From Mytilus californianus (Eukaryota; Mollusca; Bivalvia; Mytilida; Mytilidae), in assembly GCF_021869535.1 (NCBI RefSeq), contig NW_026262659.1, positions 10,966,321 through 11,030,320 of the forward strand: a stretch of DNA of 64,000 bases. The letters are read 5' to 3'. Of this stretch, positions 10,349 to 21,800 are shown piece after piece. Under the pieces are notes generated by a model. That model saw only the letters and a program-made list of their open reading frames with translations. It searched no databases and was not told the DNA's origin. Within the stretch, counting starts at the first letter, position 1. The number at the start of each line of letters is the position of its first letter. Both the position numbers and the translations under genes were made by a program.

Positions 10349-10868
10349 ACATTCGTTTTCTCAAATGTTTGTACATGGAAAGTGAAATTATGTTTACCCA
10401 ATGCGTAGTTACATAAGTTTATTTGCTACTTTTTTCTTCTTTTTTTTTAGAAAAAAATGTAGTGTTGCAATAGGAATGGACACAAATACTTTTAAAACTA
10501 CATTTAACGAAAGAAATTTTGTGTAATGTCATCAATCTGTATTACACAAAGACAGGATGTTCTCTAGAAAACTATGGTATTTCTAATACGTTATACATAC
10601 CCCAGGGTACACGCACTGTCGTAATGGAAAATTACTGCATGCTTTAATTACCTGTAATCAGCCATGCTACAAATCAGTTGACTGACCCTGTCATTACAGT
10701 CTAAAAAGTTTTTCCTCAGATCAAAACGGAATATTCAATTTAACTTTAAAATTTAAAACTTTAAAAAGTATACTTTGACATAATTATGAAGTAAAAGAAT
10801 TTAACAATTTAATAATCGGATTTTTCCAAAGATTAAGATACAATTATATTTATTATTCTGGGACTGAC
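10349..10868. other. No gene seen
   Basis: AT-rich DNA with poly-T near 10430-10450. No supported coding sequence. Confidence 0.4.
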
Positions 10869-10966
10869 AGATATATTACAGGCACTTGTCTCAGAATTTT
10901 TTTCCTATATACTTTTATTAAAGTATATAGTATTTTTTTTCTGAGACAAGTGCCTGTGAGATATAT
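10869..10966. mobile_element. Snapback MITE, family C copy 2, perfect 8-bp duplication
   Basis: The element 10877-10958 (82 bp) is a near-perfect palindrome with ACAGGCACTTGTCTCAGAA ends. It is flanked by identical AGATATAT at 10869-10876 and 10959-10966. This is the smallest complete family C copy. Confidence 0.88.
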
Positions 10967-11324
10967 ACATGCATAAGTCCCAGACATATATAATTGTAAA
11001 TCAAAATGATTTACATAATTACTGGGAAATAATATAAAACAATAAAATACGACACTGAGTTTTGAAAAAAAAGTTTATGATTGGTCTTAATTTTTTTTTT
11101 AATAAAGATAGAAACAATTTTTTGTCCTAAGAAAAAAAAAAAAAACAATGCCCCCTTTTTAGCCACACCGACACACGCCAATGAATGAAGAATTCCAAGT
11201 AGGGTCACAAGGTCACATTTTAAAATTTTTCAGTCGCCCAGTCTCAAAAAGCAAATTTGACTGGCATTGTTTTTAGTTGAATTATATTTTTGCAGGTCAG
11301 GTTGCAAAGTGGCAGGTCGGATTT

Positions 11325-11412
11325 GAAAATGTTGACAACGGTCCTAAAAAATATCCGAAAAAACGTTGAATCAAACGATATGAACCTACGCAGTTTTATA
11401 TTATAAGACTGA
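11325..11412. repeat. Dispersed repeat shared with 46245-46335
   Basis: The stretch 'aaaaaacgttgaatcaaacg' followed by atatgaacctacg and tataagact is matched at 46.25-46.33 kb by an equivalent block. The function and class are unknown. Confidence 0.5.
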
Positions 11413-11509
11413 CACACACCAGTGTGCTAACTGTGCTGGGTAAGGTGCTGTAACTTGATATACACGTATCATTAAGTTACAGTACTGTTAGGATTTGCCT
11501 GCCTTTTTA

Positions 11510-11550
11510 CAGGGACTTTCTATACTCACTGTTAGTATAGACTGTCCCTG
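11510..11550. repeat. 41-bp palindrome (D2)
   Basis: CAGGGACTTTCTATACT... ends ...AGTATAGACTGTCCCTG. Same family as D1 at 9684. No flanking duplication is visible at this copy. Confidence 0.7.
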
Positions 11551-11631
11551 GCTTGAAAGTATGGTTCTCTGCTCATCAACGGGTGCGTGATTAGCAAATC
11601 AAATATCTTGTAGCAGTAAAATACCTCGGAA

Positions 11632-12068
11632 GGGGGGGGGGGGGGGGGGGGGCACTTCAATACTTAATTGATAAGGGGTGTCGCTGGGGTTTTGTTACCC
11701 CACCCTATTCATATAATTTAGATCTTAAAAATGTAAACCTTTTCATATAGTGCGTGGGTAAAATTGTAACCTTTTCCCATATTGGTTGGTTTTCGTGGGG
11801 TGTGTTGGAAAAGTGGAATATTTAAGGCTAAGATTCTGTATGTAATGTTTACTTACGGCGAGACTTTCGGCTGTGAAAAAATGACAGGGCTTTTCATATA
11901 CAAGTAATTGGAACTTTATCGACCTTATCATATATTTCTGATAGTTTTCCCTACCTATTCCCATATTTTCAAGCTGGAAAAAGGGACCTATTCCAGCGGC
12001 ACGTCCTATCACCTTGTATATAGGAAGTGCCCCTCCCCCCCCCCCCCCCCACACACACACACACACAC
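11632..12068. repeat. Element bounded by inverted poly-G/poly-C ends
   Basis: The left end is a 21-base G run followed by cacttc (11632-11658). The right end is gaagtgcccct followed by 16 C (12024-12050) and a CA microsatellite to 12068. The inverse match of 'G-run + CACTTC' defines a ~420-bp element. A 107-residue minus-strand frame inside it starts in the C run and shows no recognisable domain, so I do not call it a gene. Confidence 0.6.
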
Positions 12069-12485
12069 AAATGTATAATACCTTAATTCAGGAGCACAGT
12101 CTGTCTTTACCGTAAATAACTTCGAGATTAATATGTAAGTTTACTTTGCTAATCGATGTTCCTGTAATTCAGATTTAAATTTATTTGGGAGACCCCGTCA
12201 CTATTTATATTCACTCAAAGAAAGGGGTTCTCCGTTACTGGGAAAATCTTATCTGATTCAGGATCAATTTATCGGTTACACTCCCCTATCACCAGTGATT
12301 CTTTGTTGTAAGCTGACATTCTGAAAAAGGTATACTGTTTACTATCAATTTGCATGATTAGTTACAGATGTCGACTCGGACTACTGCAAAAGACAATAAT
12401 TCAGTTCACTGAATAGTGGTTCGGTTAATCCCCGCTTCCCCAAACAAGTAAGAATTAGGTTACACCTTTTGGTAGTCCAAATTAA
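12069..12485. other. No gene seen
   Basis: Unremarkable single-copy-looking DNA. The tail, agtccaaatta at about 12475, resembles the terminal repeat of the element at 12589-13976 and may be the displaced end of that element. Confidence 0.4.
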
Positions 12486-12588
12486 CACAGACACTTGTCT
12501 CAGAATTTTTTCCCCCTATATACCTTAATATAACAGGTATATATTAAGGTATATAGGAAATTTTTTTTCTGAGACAAGTGCCTGTGAG
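12486..12588. mobile_element. Snapback MITE, family C copy 3
   Basis: 103-bp palindrome with ends CACAGACACTTGTCTCAG and the inverse CTGAGACAAGTGCCTGTG. It directly abuts the tandem-core element at 12589. The left flank agtccaaa and right flank agtcaaaa suggest that it inserted into that element's terminus. Confidence 0.8.
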
Positions 12589-13976
12589 TCAAAATAATTA
12601 TGACGTCTAGCAAGGCTATTTTAATTTTTTTATGCCCCTGCCGTAGCGGTGGGGGCATTAAGTTTCACCCTTGTTCCGTTCTCTAACTTGAGTTTACCTC
12701 AACCAAATGTTATGAAACTTATACACAATGCTAATTACCACAAAACACAGATCAAGTTTGAATTTTGGTGGCATCACTTTAAACGTTCTAGAGTTATGCC
12801 CCTTTATAAATGAAAAAAATGCAAAATTTTTAGTTTCCGTTCTCTAACTTAAGTTTGTCTCAACCAAATGTTATGAAACTTGTACACAATGCTTATTACC
12901 ACAAAACTCAGATCAAATTTGAATTTTGGTGGCATCACTTTAACCATTCTAGAGTTATGCCCCTTTATAAATGGACAAATTGCAAAATTTTAAGTTTCCA
13001 TTCTCTAACTTAAGTTTGCCTCAACCAAATGTTATGAAACTTATACACAATGCTTATTTCCATAAAACACAGATCAAGTTTGAATTTTGGTGGCATCACT
13101 TTAACCGTTCTAGAGTTATGCCCCTTTATAAATGGAAACATTGCAAAATTTTTATTTTCTTCTAAATATCAAGTAATTTTAAAAATTGGAGTTATCTTCC
13201 TTTTTCCATTATTATAGTTGAATCAACTACAAGCAATGCTTTATACAATGCAATGTTTAATTTTGACTTCCACTGATAAAACACAGATCAAGTTGAATTT
13301 GGGTAGTATCACTTTAACCATTATTGAGTTATGCCCCTTTATAAATAGAAAGATTGCAAAATTTTTAGTTTCCATTCTGTAACTTAAGTTTGCCCCAACC
13401 AAACATTATGAAACCTATACACAATATTCATTACCACAAAACTAAGATCAAGTACAGTTTTTTGTTTCCGTTTTCTAACTTTAGTTTGCCTCAACCAAAT
13501 GTTATGAAACTTATACACAATGCTTATTACTACATAATACGGATTAAGTACGCAATTTCGTGGTGACACTTTTACCATTCTTGAGTAATGTCCCTTTATA
13601 AACATAAAAATTGCTGAATTTTTCGTTTCCATTCTCTAACTTTAGTTTGTCTCAACCAAATTTTATAAAACTTATACACAACCGTTCTAGAGTTATGCGT
13701 GTTTACAAATAGAAAAAATGCTGAATTTTCAGTTTCTGTTCTCTACTTAAGTTAGCCTCAACCAAATGTTATGAGACTTACACACAATGCTTATTACCAC
13801 AAAACTCAGATCAAGTTCAAATATGGGAAGCGTCACTTTTACTGTTCTTCAGTTATGTCCCTTTATAATTTTCTATCTATCTATCTTCTTATTTCCGCAC
13901 TCAGTCACAACTTTGACTATTACGTGCCCAGAAAAAAGTTAAAATAGCCTTGCAAGATGTCATAATTATTTGGACT
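12589..13976. mobile_element. Inverted-repeat element with ~160-bp tandem core
   Basis: The left terminus (12589-12632) and the right terminus (13933-13976) are ~44-bp inverted repeats, AGTCMAAATAATTATGAC outward and containing GCAAGGCTATTTTAA. Between them lie about seven diverged units anchored on 'ctaacttaagtttgcctcaa' and 'agttatgcccctttataaat', starting near 12676, 12838, 12998, 13371, 13467, 13628 and 13736. Spacings are about 160 bp or shortened. Open frames in both directions are products of the tandem repeat. The architecture fits tandem-core non-autonomous DNA elements of bivalves; the class is inferred. Confidence 0.8.
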
Positions 13977-14099
13977 AATCTTTTGGCAAATATGGTCATA
14001 CCACAGGGGTATGTTACAATTTGCCGGGTTTTCTATCCTTACGAACTCTGTAAAACTTACCAGGCCAGGTGATAAAAAATCTGTCTCCCCTTTTTATCC

Positions 14100-14320
14100 C
14101 ACCAGAAAATCAAAAGGTTGTCTCCTTACACCTACATGACAAAAACATATACAAATATGGTATCATTGCCAATGTGACGGCTCTTCAACAGAAACTAAAA
14201 ATGTAGAAGTTAACAACTATATAGGTCACCGTTCAGATTTCAACAATGGGCTAAAAAACCAAACTGCGTAATAAGCTACAAAAGGCCAAAATAGAACGAC
14301 AATATCTGACAAGGGTAGAA
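14100..14320 (-). repeat. Family B fragment, minus strand
   Basis: Contains atggtatcattgccaatgtg, ataggtcaccgttcagattt and caaaaggccaaaatag in family B order, strongly diverged. Confidence 0.6.
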
Positions 14321-14582
14321 ATGTTCAGAATGTTGAAAAAAAAATCTACTGTCCATTTGCATCAAAACTGGCAGCTGACTCATAGGAGTTGTTGCCTTAA
14401 ATACAGATTTTAACTATTTTTTTTTTCTTTATATTTCTTGAATTTGCCTTTTTATCTCGAAAACTGTAATAATTAAAGAGAAACTTAAATCTTATTAAAA
14501 AGTTATTGCTTTTCAATGATGATTTTGATCCAGTTTTTGCAAAAACTTGGAAACTTTAAATCTTGGGTAAACTCCTTATATT

Positions 14583-14810
14583 ATACTGCCTGGTCTCGTG
14601 GTAGGGTGTTCACCTCAAGTGCAGAAGGTTGTTTATTTTGAACCCAACCGGATAAAACCAAAGACTTTAAAGTTGGTATTTGCTGCTTCTCCCCTAAGCA
14701 CGCAGTATTATTAAGGAGTAAGAGCAAATACTGGTTTGTTCAGAGTCAGAATAATGTGTCAAGGTAAGGTGACATGTCTCTCGAACTAGTGTAAGAGATA
14801 AATTAGTCCT
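14583..14810 (+). repeat. tRNA-derived SINE
   Basis: The head resembles a tRNA gene with pol III promoter boxes: tggtctcgtggtagggtg (box A-like) and a box B-like ttttgaacccaacc. It is followed by the accaaagactttaaa and tgctgcttct blocks that I recognise from the broadly distributed mollusc/metazoan SINE superfamily (MESC/MetaSINE-like). It is not a functional tRNA: no complete cloverleaf can be drawn. The tail end near 14810 is approximate. Confidence 0.7.
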
Positions 14811-14984
14811 GGTAAAAAATTGTCTGGTCAGACAAATATAACTAGTATAAAAAGTCCATGGATACAGAATTTACTAGTATATTTAGTCCGATGTCTGAAA
14901 TTTATGTCCCAAGACTAATTTTCCTATTCCATGACATCGCTATTCCTATGTAAAAATGTCCATTTTTTCTAATACTGTATGCAA

Positions 14985-15690
14985 CATGTCAAGTATATTT
15001 GGTGTATGAAAATTTTTAAGGATGTACATGTTAGTCTGGCATGTTTTATTTGACCTTGACCTCACTTTTATGGTTCATTGCTCAATGTTATTTTTTTGTT
15101 TTTTGGTCAGTTTTTCTATTTTCTTATTTTCAAATTAGCAATAGGTCAACTATATTTGGTGTATGGAATGATTGTTAGGTGCATATGTCTGACTGGGAAG
15201 TTTCATCTTACCTTGACTTTATTTTCATAGTACATTGGACAATGTTTAGTTTTTGTGTTTTTTTTCAGATACTGTAAGCAATAACATGAATAAGGCCCCT
15301 ATATTTGGTGAATGGAATGATTGTGAGATGCACATGTCGATCTGGCATGTTTTATATGACCTTGACCTCATTTTCATGGTTCATTGGTCAATGAAAAGTT
15401 TGCATTGTTTTGTCAGTTTATCATATGCTTTAAGCAACAGGTTAATTATATTTGGCGGATGTAACGATTGTAAGGTGTGCCTGTCTGTCTGGCAGATTCA
15501 TATAACCATGATCGCATTTTATGGTTCTTTGGTCAATGCTTAGTTTTCTTGGTTTTTTCATTTTATCAGATATTATAAGCATATGTCTACTTGTTGGTGT
15601 ATGGAATGACTGCAAGGTGTCATATAAAAATAAGAAGATGTCTGTCTGCCAAGTTAAATATTACTGTGACCTCATTTTCATAGAATATCG
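14985..15690 (+). repeat. Tandem family A core units without ends
   Basis: About five diverged ~147-bp units with 'tatatttggtgtatgg', 'gaccttgacctcattttcat' and 'ggttcattggtcaatg'. Neither the 5' hairpin nor the 3' end of family A is present. A 96-residue frame is repeat-derived. Confidence 0.75.
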
Positions 15691-15954
15691 ATAATATTAA
15701 ACAGCAAAAATGATGAGAAAGACAAGATATACAAATGATACAAAATTGTCAGTTGCCTACTCATTATGTAATAGTAGTTATTGTCATTAAATGATAATGT
15801 TTACCCTTTTATGTGTAGGGCAAGAACATTAAAGATAAAGGGAAACTATAAACAAAAGAAATTATCAACAAGAATAGATTTACAGACGTCAACAAAGCCT
15901 AAATGGTAAGTCCACTTCTATAAAAGTTATTGCCCTTGAATAATGATTATTATG

Positions 15955-16990
15955 AAAATAAGATGTGGTTTGATAAATGAGAAAACTATCCACCAGAGTT
16001 CAATTAAGTGGATGTAAGCAATGCAATTACTAATTAAAGGCCAATGATGACCTGTAAATAATGAGAAAACCCATACCGTATACATGATATAGTCATCTAT
16101 AAAAGACACCACAAACAAAATTTGGAAAAAAAACATCAATTCAAACTTCAAATATACCAGACTAATTTATAAAAAGAACAAGTTATGAAAAAACAAATAT
16201 GACGGACGTGAACCAACATCAACCACTGAACTATGTACAGGCTCCTGATTTTGGACAGGCAAAATATGGCAGTGTTGAAATAAAAATAAGAAGCTGTATG
16301 ATTGCCAATGAGACTTTTCTCCAATAGAGATCAAATGACATTAAATTTAATAAAATTAGTTCACTGTACAGCCTTCGACAATGAGCAAACCCTATACTGC
16401 ATAGTAATCTATAAAAGGCCATGAAATAACAAATGTAAAACAATTCAAAAAGGGCATGGCGTCATTTAAAAAGGGCATGGTGTCTATCCATGCTAAACAT
16501 GCTTGGGGGAAACACCAAAAAGGTGAAAGCTAAGTGCCTGATTTTTGCACAAAACAATAAACAAAAAACAAATATGATATATAGCAACAATTGACAACCA
16601 CTGAATAATAGGCCCCTGACTTGGGACAGACACTTACAAAATGTGGCATGGTTTAACATGTTTGCTGGCGCCAAATCCTCCTCTAATTAAGGACAGTGGT
16701 GTAAGTGTCAGTTCAATATAAAAACTACAAAATCAGTTGAAAAGGTTTTTTTCTGCTCTTGGGTCAGGTTATTTTGATACATTCCCGTTTTCATTCTCAA
16801 TTTTATTAACTCATTAGAATGCAACAAAGCAGAAAAACCCAACCCACCCCTAACCTGGGACAGTGGTTTTAATGACAGCACAACATTTGAACAAACTGTA
16901 AACATTTGTTGCAATTGGCATAACTCAAAAGACTGCAACAAGGCACAAAAAACAACTAATCTGAAAACCATAGACACAAAGCACTGAAAT
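15955..16990 (-). repeat. Two or three family B copies, minus strand
   Basis: A first copy (about 15955-16262) ends in the caggctcctgattttggaca block. A second copy (16285-16745) restarts with aagctgtatgattgccaatg and runs to aatcagttgaaaaggttttt. A third fragment around 16800-16930 repeats 'aacctgggacagtggt'. Several overlapping minus-strand frames are repeat-derived. Confidence 0.75.
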
Positions 16991-18088
16991 AAGAGTTCTT
17001 ACAATTTTAAATATTCAAATGAAATTTTATCAAAATGTACATAAACATGATAAAATAGCCATTTTATTGCTGTATTTCTCTTCATTTATAATTTTTGAGT
17101 TTTGTGTATTTGTAGGTCAGACATCTTGGTTTTCATGATCATCATTCAACAGGTCAATACTGAACAGCAAACTAAAAGTTGATATTTTTCTACACAGTGT
17201 GACTTTTTTATTAATTTGAAATGGAATGTGTTTTTTTCCTACACAAGAAAGAGGAAATTTCAACATAATGACTATAAACAAAAAGGAGTCATATCATCAT
17301 GATCATAGATGCATAAGAACTTAATCATGTAAATGCAACAACGTAATTATCAATTGAAAGAAGGGAGGAATGAAAAAATATATTAGTATTTTATTGTCCA
17401 AATGAACTTGCTTTGTCCACTCATTTAAATCGCTCCATCCAATAAAGATGTACGGAGGAAGATTTTTGAAGAACAGATTGCAGAATTGTAGGAATATTCT
17501 AGTGGATGAAATAATTTATTTACTTGACTCTTATATAGTGGACTGAATAATTGTTCATAGCAAGCTGAAACAAGAAAACTAAAACTTAACAGGGAAAAGT
17601 GTTTATTTTATAAATTTGCAAATATAAATGTAATATTATGAACACCAAAAAGGTATAAGATTCAAATCGTTTGCATATTCATGTATTGCAATTGAACTAT
17701 AACAAAGAAAACTTTACCTCATGAAAAGAGTAAACTATTAACTGTGCTTTGTCAATTTATTCAGTCAGAATATGAAATATTTTTTTCAGTTCTATTTTTC
17801 ATAATAAAACAAACATGACAAACAAGACAAAGATTTCAAATCAATATTTTTTTCTTTTATTTAGACATGTCATCCTTTTATTTCAGTTAAAGGATTTTAT
17901 TTTTTTACTTTAAATATTATTATACTTTCCAAAATAATAATAATCATTATTGTCATATATATACAAATTAAAAACATGTTTGTGACAAAATGAAAAAACC
18001 AAAATACACTCATATATATATTATAAACTTTTTACTACCAAACAGAATTCATTGTAACATACACATTACTGTATATTTATAATTTGAA
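16991..18088. other. AT-rich intergenic DNA, no gene seen
   Basis: No supported coding sequence, no family B or A segment. Only AT-rich DNA with short T and A runs. Confidence 0.45.
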
Positions 18089-18310
18089 TGCCATAGGATT
18101 TTATTTTGTCCCATGGGATATTAAAAATCCTATGGGATAATTATAGTCCCATGGGATTTTTTTTTGTCCCATGGGACAACAAATATCCCATGGGACTACA
18201 ATTATCCCATGGGACCCAAAAAAATCATATGGGATTTAACCAAAATCCCATGGGATAATGGTCAATCCCATGGGATTTGCCCTATCCCATGGGATATTAA
18301 AAATCCCATG
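18089..18310. repeat. Array of TCCCATGGGA palindromes on a 19-21 bp pitch
   Basis: TCCCATGGGA or one-step variants begin at 18109, 18128, 18147, 18167, 18186, 18205, 18225, 18246, 18266, 18285 and 18304 (last truncated), with a degenerate unit at 18089. The palindrome is conserved while the ~10-bp spacers vary freely in sequence (taaaaa, aattatag, caacaaata and others). A simple tandem repeat would conserve the spacer too. Confidence 0.92.
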
Positions 18311-19094
18311 TTTTTCTAAATCAAATTACAACATATATATAATAATAACAGCAGAAAAGCAATGAAATTATTGAATCCCATGTAATTCCGCACATTTTGG
18401 TTATATACACGACACTGTAGGTCTAAGGAGAGGCGGCGGCGGATTTGCAAATGAGTGTTTTGCAAATTAAAAGTGTCCAATGTTAAAAAACAAAGTCACC
18501 CCTCCGTGATGTATACTCTTAAAATCAATATTGTTTTTAAAGGCAGTGCTTTAATGCCTTTCTAGTTGCCGGGTTAATCCTTCCTTCCGCGATATCCATC
18601 TTATCTACGTGGGGGGTCGTTAGGCTCCAAGTAGATCCGGAAATGTTGAATTCTCTCCTCTTCTTATTGCGATATAAAATGTTTTTTGTTTCATTTCATT
18701 TACATTGGGGAATAGAGAAACGATCATTGTGTTTTGTTAGTTTTAAAAACTTTAAATATATTTGTATTTTGCATTATAAGCAGTCAACCGATTGACAAAC
18801 TAGAATTATTTGAATTCCGTGTGGAAAGAGCTCGGGTTAATTTCGAGTGTTATCTGCAATCTATATGTTTATAAATCATTTCAGTCGTTGATCGACTGAA
18901 CATGAATTATATTATACAATGTAAAGCGCATTTCTGTTTATGCACGTGAACCCGTCTAACGTTATTGTTATTTCGCAGTTATATAAAGTAGCAAATTATC
19001 GTTCCTGAATAGGTGGCGCCGTGGTAGCCGATCCGGTTCCTCAATTTCCGGTTTCTGCACTGTGCAACTATTTCAGTTACATTTTTAATTAACG
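18311..19094. other. Upstream region of the THAP transposase pseudogene
   Basis: GC content rises toward 18420-18660 (gaggcggcggcgg at 18431; an octamer-like atttgcaaat at 18443). No coding signal. It may contain the transposon's 5' end, but I could not find a matching terminal repeat. Confidence 0.4.
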
Positions 19095-21043
19095 ATGCCA
19101 AGTACTTGTTGTTGTGTACCTGGATGTCATTTAAGAGGAGGACGTGCATTTCCAAATGACTTACAAAGAAGGAAAAGTTGGATCAACGCCATGGCCCATA
19201 CGCAGATTGGACGAGAACACGATGAAATCGTGGAGTCCATCTCAATCAGCTGTTGTTTGCAAGGCACATTTTACTGAAAAGACTACGTGCAGGAAACTAT
19301 TCATGGTAAAACTCTATTTTCTTTTTGAAATATATAGTTATATATGTAATCGCCATGCGAATAAACCAAAGTCTGTTTACAACCGCAATTATCGTTTTAG
19401 AATAAAAGGGGGTGGTTAATTCAAGACGTCATAATTTTTTGGATTACGATTCAATGTGATCTGTTTGAGATTTTTTGGTGATTGCTACAATTATAATGAT
19501 TTCTTACAAGAGGTATATCATACTGAGAATTATTTTAGCAGTAATTATGCTAATGTAGTAATGACAGGAATGCATAAGCTATGCCTCATAGACTTTCTTG
19601 AAAAATATCAATGACAATGTTAACAGGAACAAAACAATGACATGCTCTCATCTATATTATAGTTATTTAGGTACAAACAATGTACGTTTGTTGCATAAGT
19701 CTCTCATTGTTTGTCCTTTGGATTTACATAACATACATTGAATCAGGCAAACATAGTTTTATCCAGATTGTAATGAATAAATCTAGTTAATATTTCGCCA
19801 GGTAATACAAAGTATACATTGCTAATGGAAGTTCATTTAATTATCAAAAAACTAATGTTTTATAACCTTTTTCAGGGCGCAAACCCACCATTCAGAGACT
19901 TAAGTCTACTGCCATTCCCAGCCTATTTTCCTGGACCGAGCAAGAGACTGAATCGTCCGCAAAAAGAAAAATCAGGGCAGTTTCCTGTGAAAACAAAAGA
20001 ACCAAACTTGATGAATATTGTAGTAGAAATCTAGAGGAAAGTTTTGATTGTAAAGTTGGTTTTCCTGAAGAAGTCATTCATACTGCAGAAAGGATTTATG
20101 ACTGTCCACCACCAACTGCCGAGCTAATGTTGAGCTTCACAGATGGAATTATGCAAACACCATCAATGCCTATGTTTTCAGCAGAGAATTTTGAAATGAA
20201 GACATGTGACACAGCCATGCATTTTTATACCGGTTTAGAGTTGTATACTAAGTTTTTATTTGTTTTGACCACACTTGGTCCAGCAGCACATTGTTTGAGA
20301 TACATATATTTTCAAATTGATAGGGTGTCAGTTGAAAATCAGTTTTTTATGACTTTGATGAAATTGAGGCATTATACAACGAACTTTGAACTTTCTAGAT
20401 TCTAGATTGAATCTAGTGTTAAGAATATTGTGTATACATGGATTGTTTTTATGTCTAAACAGTGGTGTGAGGCTAACACTTGGCCATCTAGTGGTTTAGT
20501 CAGGTATTTTTCACCATCCAACTTCAAATTAATTATAAAGTTTCTTACGACTTGGATTATTATTGACAACACAGAATATCCTGTGATAAAACCTAAAGCT
20601 CCTAGAGCTCAGGCAACCTTTTCATCATATAAAAACAGAAACACTGAAAATACTTGTATGTTCGACACCTGGTGGTTTAGTCAACTATGTCTCTAATGCA
20701 TATGTTGGTTCTACCAGTGACTATGAAATAGTTGAAAGATGTAGAATAGTTCAATTATGTCATCCAGGTGACAGTGTGATGGCAGACAAAGGTTTAAATG
20801 TGCAAGATTTGTTTGCTAACTTTTTTCAAAAAAAGAAACAGAATTAGTTCCAATACTCTTATACGGGATAGAAAAGTCTCCAATGAACATGTGCACATAG
20901 AGCGAATTATTGGACTTGGCAAAACATACAAAATTCTAATAAATCCTATGAATGGAACTGAAACAAAACTTTCATCTGAAATAACATTTAGTTGTACTAT
21001 GTTGTGTAATTTTAGAACTTGTATTGTGCCAAAGGATGCATAA
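19095..21043 (+). pseudogene. THAP-domain DDE transposase, decayed
   Basis: The start codon is at 19095. The first exon encodes a THAP zinc finger: MPSTCC..VPGC, then a conserved Trp, then VVCKAHF supplying the last C and H. A frameshift near 19225 separates its two halves. A donor at 19306 and acceptor at 19874-19875 bound a ~570-bp intron. The second exon has an AVPTIF-like box (TAIPSLF, 19908-19928), a helix-turn-helix-like segment, then DDE_4-like motifs: D at 20565-20567 (IIIDNTE), D at 20719-20721 (STSDYEIV) and MADKG at 20785. It carries an in-frame TAG at 20403, a frameshift near 20650 and another near 20820 before the stop at 21041. THAP plus this DDE class is typical of ISL2EU/IS4EU-type transposases (known family trait; assignment inferred). 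Not functional as it stands. Confidence 0.8.
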
Positions 21044-21119
21044 ATAAAAGTGACGCAATGAATTTTGTTCTGATATATATATATTTATAATTACATGCAC
21101 ATGTAAATTGTAATGCATA

Positions 21120-21245
21120 TAAAAATAAGGAGATGTGGTATGATATTCAGTGAGTTTATCGAACTAAAGTGCATAAGAAATGGGTTTAAGCAGTTACAGG
21201 TGTTACTGTCACCGTACAATCTCCTACAATGAGAAAAACTTGTAC
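21120..21245 (-). repeat. Family B fragment, minus strand
   Basis: Starts ataaaaataaggagatgtgg tatgat and loses similarity after ~110 bp at 'caccgtacaatctcctacaa'. Confidence 0.6.
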
Positions 21246-21332
21246 CATGTAAAACATTTCAGAGATCTTACCACTAAGTTTTGTTGTCTCACCTTGACTT
21301 TGGTGAATTGTTTATATCTGTTGATGTAAATA

Positions 21333-21800
21333 TAAAAAAGAAGATGTGGTATGATTGCCAATGAGACAACTCTCCACAAGAGACCAAATGACACAGAAAT
21401 TAACAGCTATAGGTCACAGTACGGCCTTCAACAATGAACAAAGCCCATACCGCACAGTCAGCTATAAAAGGCCCCGAAATGACAATGTAAAACAATTTAA
21501 ACAAGAAAACTAACAGCCTAATTTATGTACAAAAAATGAACGAATATAACAAATATGCAACACATAAACAAACAACAACCACTGAATTACAGGCTCCTGA
21601 CTTGGGACAGGCACGCCACATACATGTACATACAGAATGTGTCGGGGTTAAACATGTTAGCGGGATCCCAACCCTCCCCTAACCTGGGACAGTGGTGTAA
21701 CAGTACAATATAAGAACGAACTATAAAAATCAGTTGAAAGAGGCTTAACTCATCAGATGGATAAATACAAATACAAGTGGACGTGGTTGGGTAGTTGTAC
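21333..21800 (-). repeat. Near full-length family B repeat, minus strand
   Basis: Runs from agaagatgtggtatgattgc through tataggtcacagtacggcct, gaaatgacaatgtaaaacaa, aggctcctgacttgggacag and aacctgggacagtggtgtaa to aatcagttgaaagaggctta. Matches 43196-43632 (plus) and 52503-52965 (minus). ~460 bp; no internal gene. Confidence 0.88.

Noticed and set aside
11743-12066. 107-residue minus-strand frame
   Set aside because: It starts in a C run/CA microsatellite inside an inverted-repeat element and has no recognisable domain.
13384-13632. 82-residue minus-strand frame with internal repeats
   Set aside because: Product of the ~160-bp tandem core.
14583-14660. Possible tRNA gene
   Set aside because: Pol III box-like motifs are present but no full cloverleaf; the downstream sequence identifies a SINE.
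18443-18452. ATTTGCAAAT as an octamer promoter element
   Set aside because: A single 10-bp palindrome in AT-rich DNA with no gene immediately downstream is not enough.
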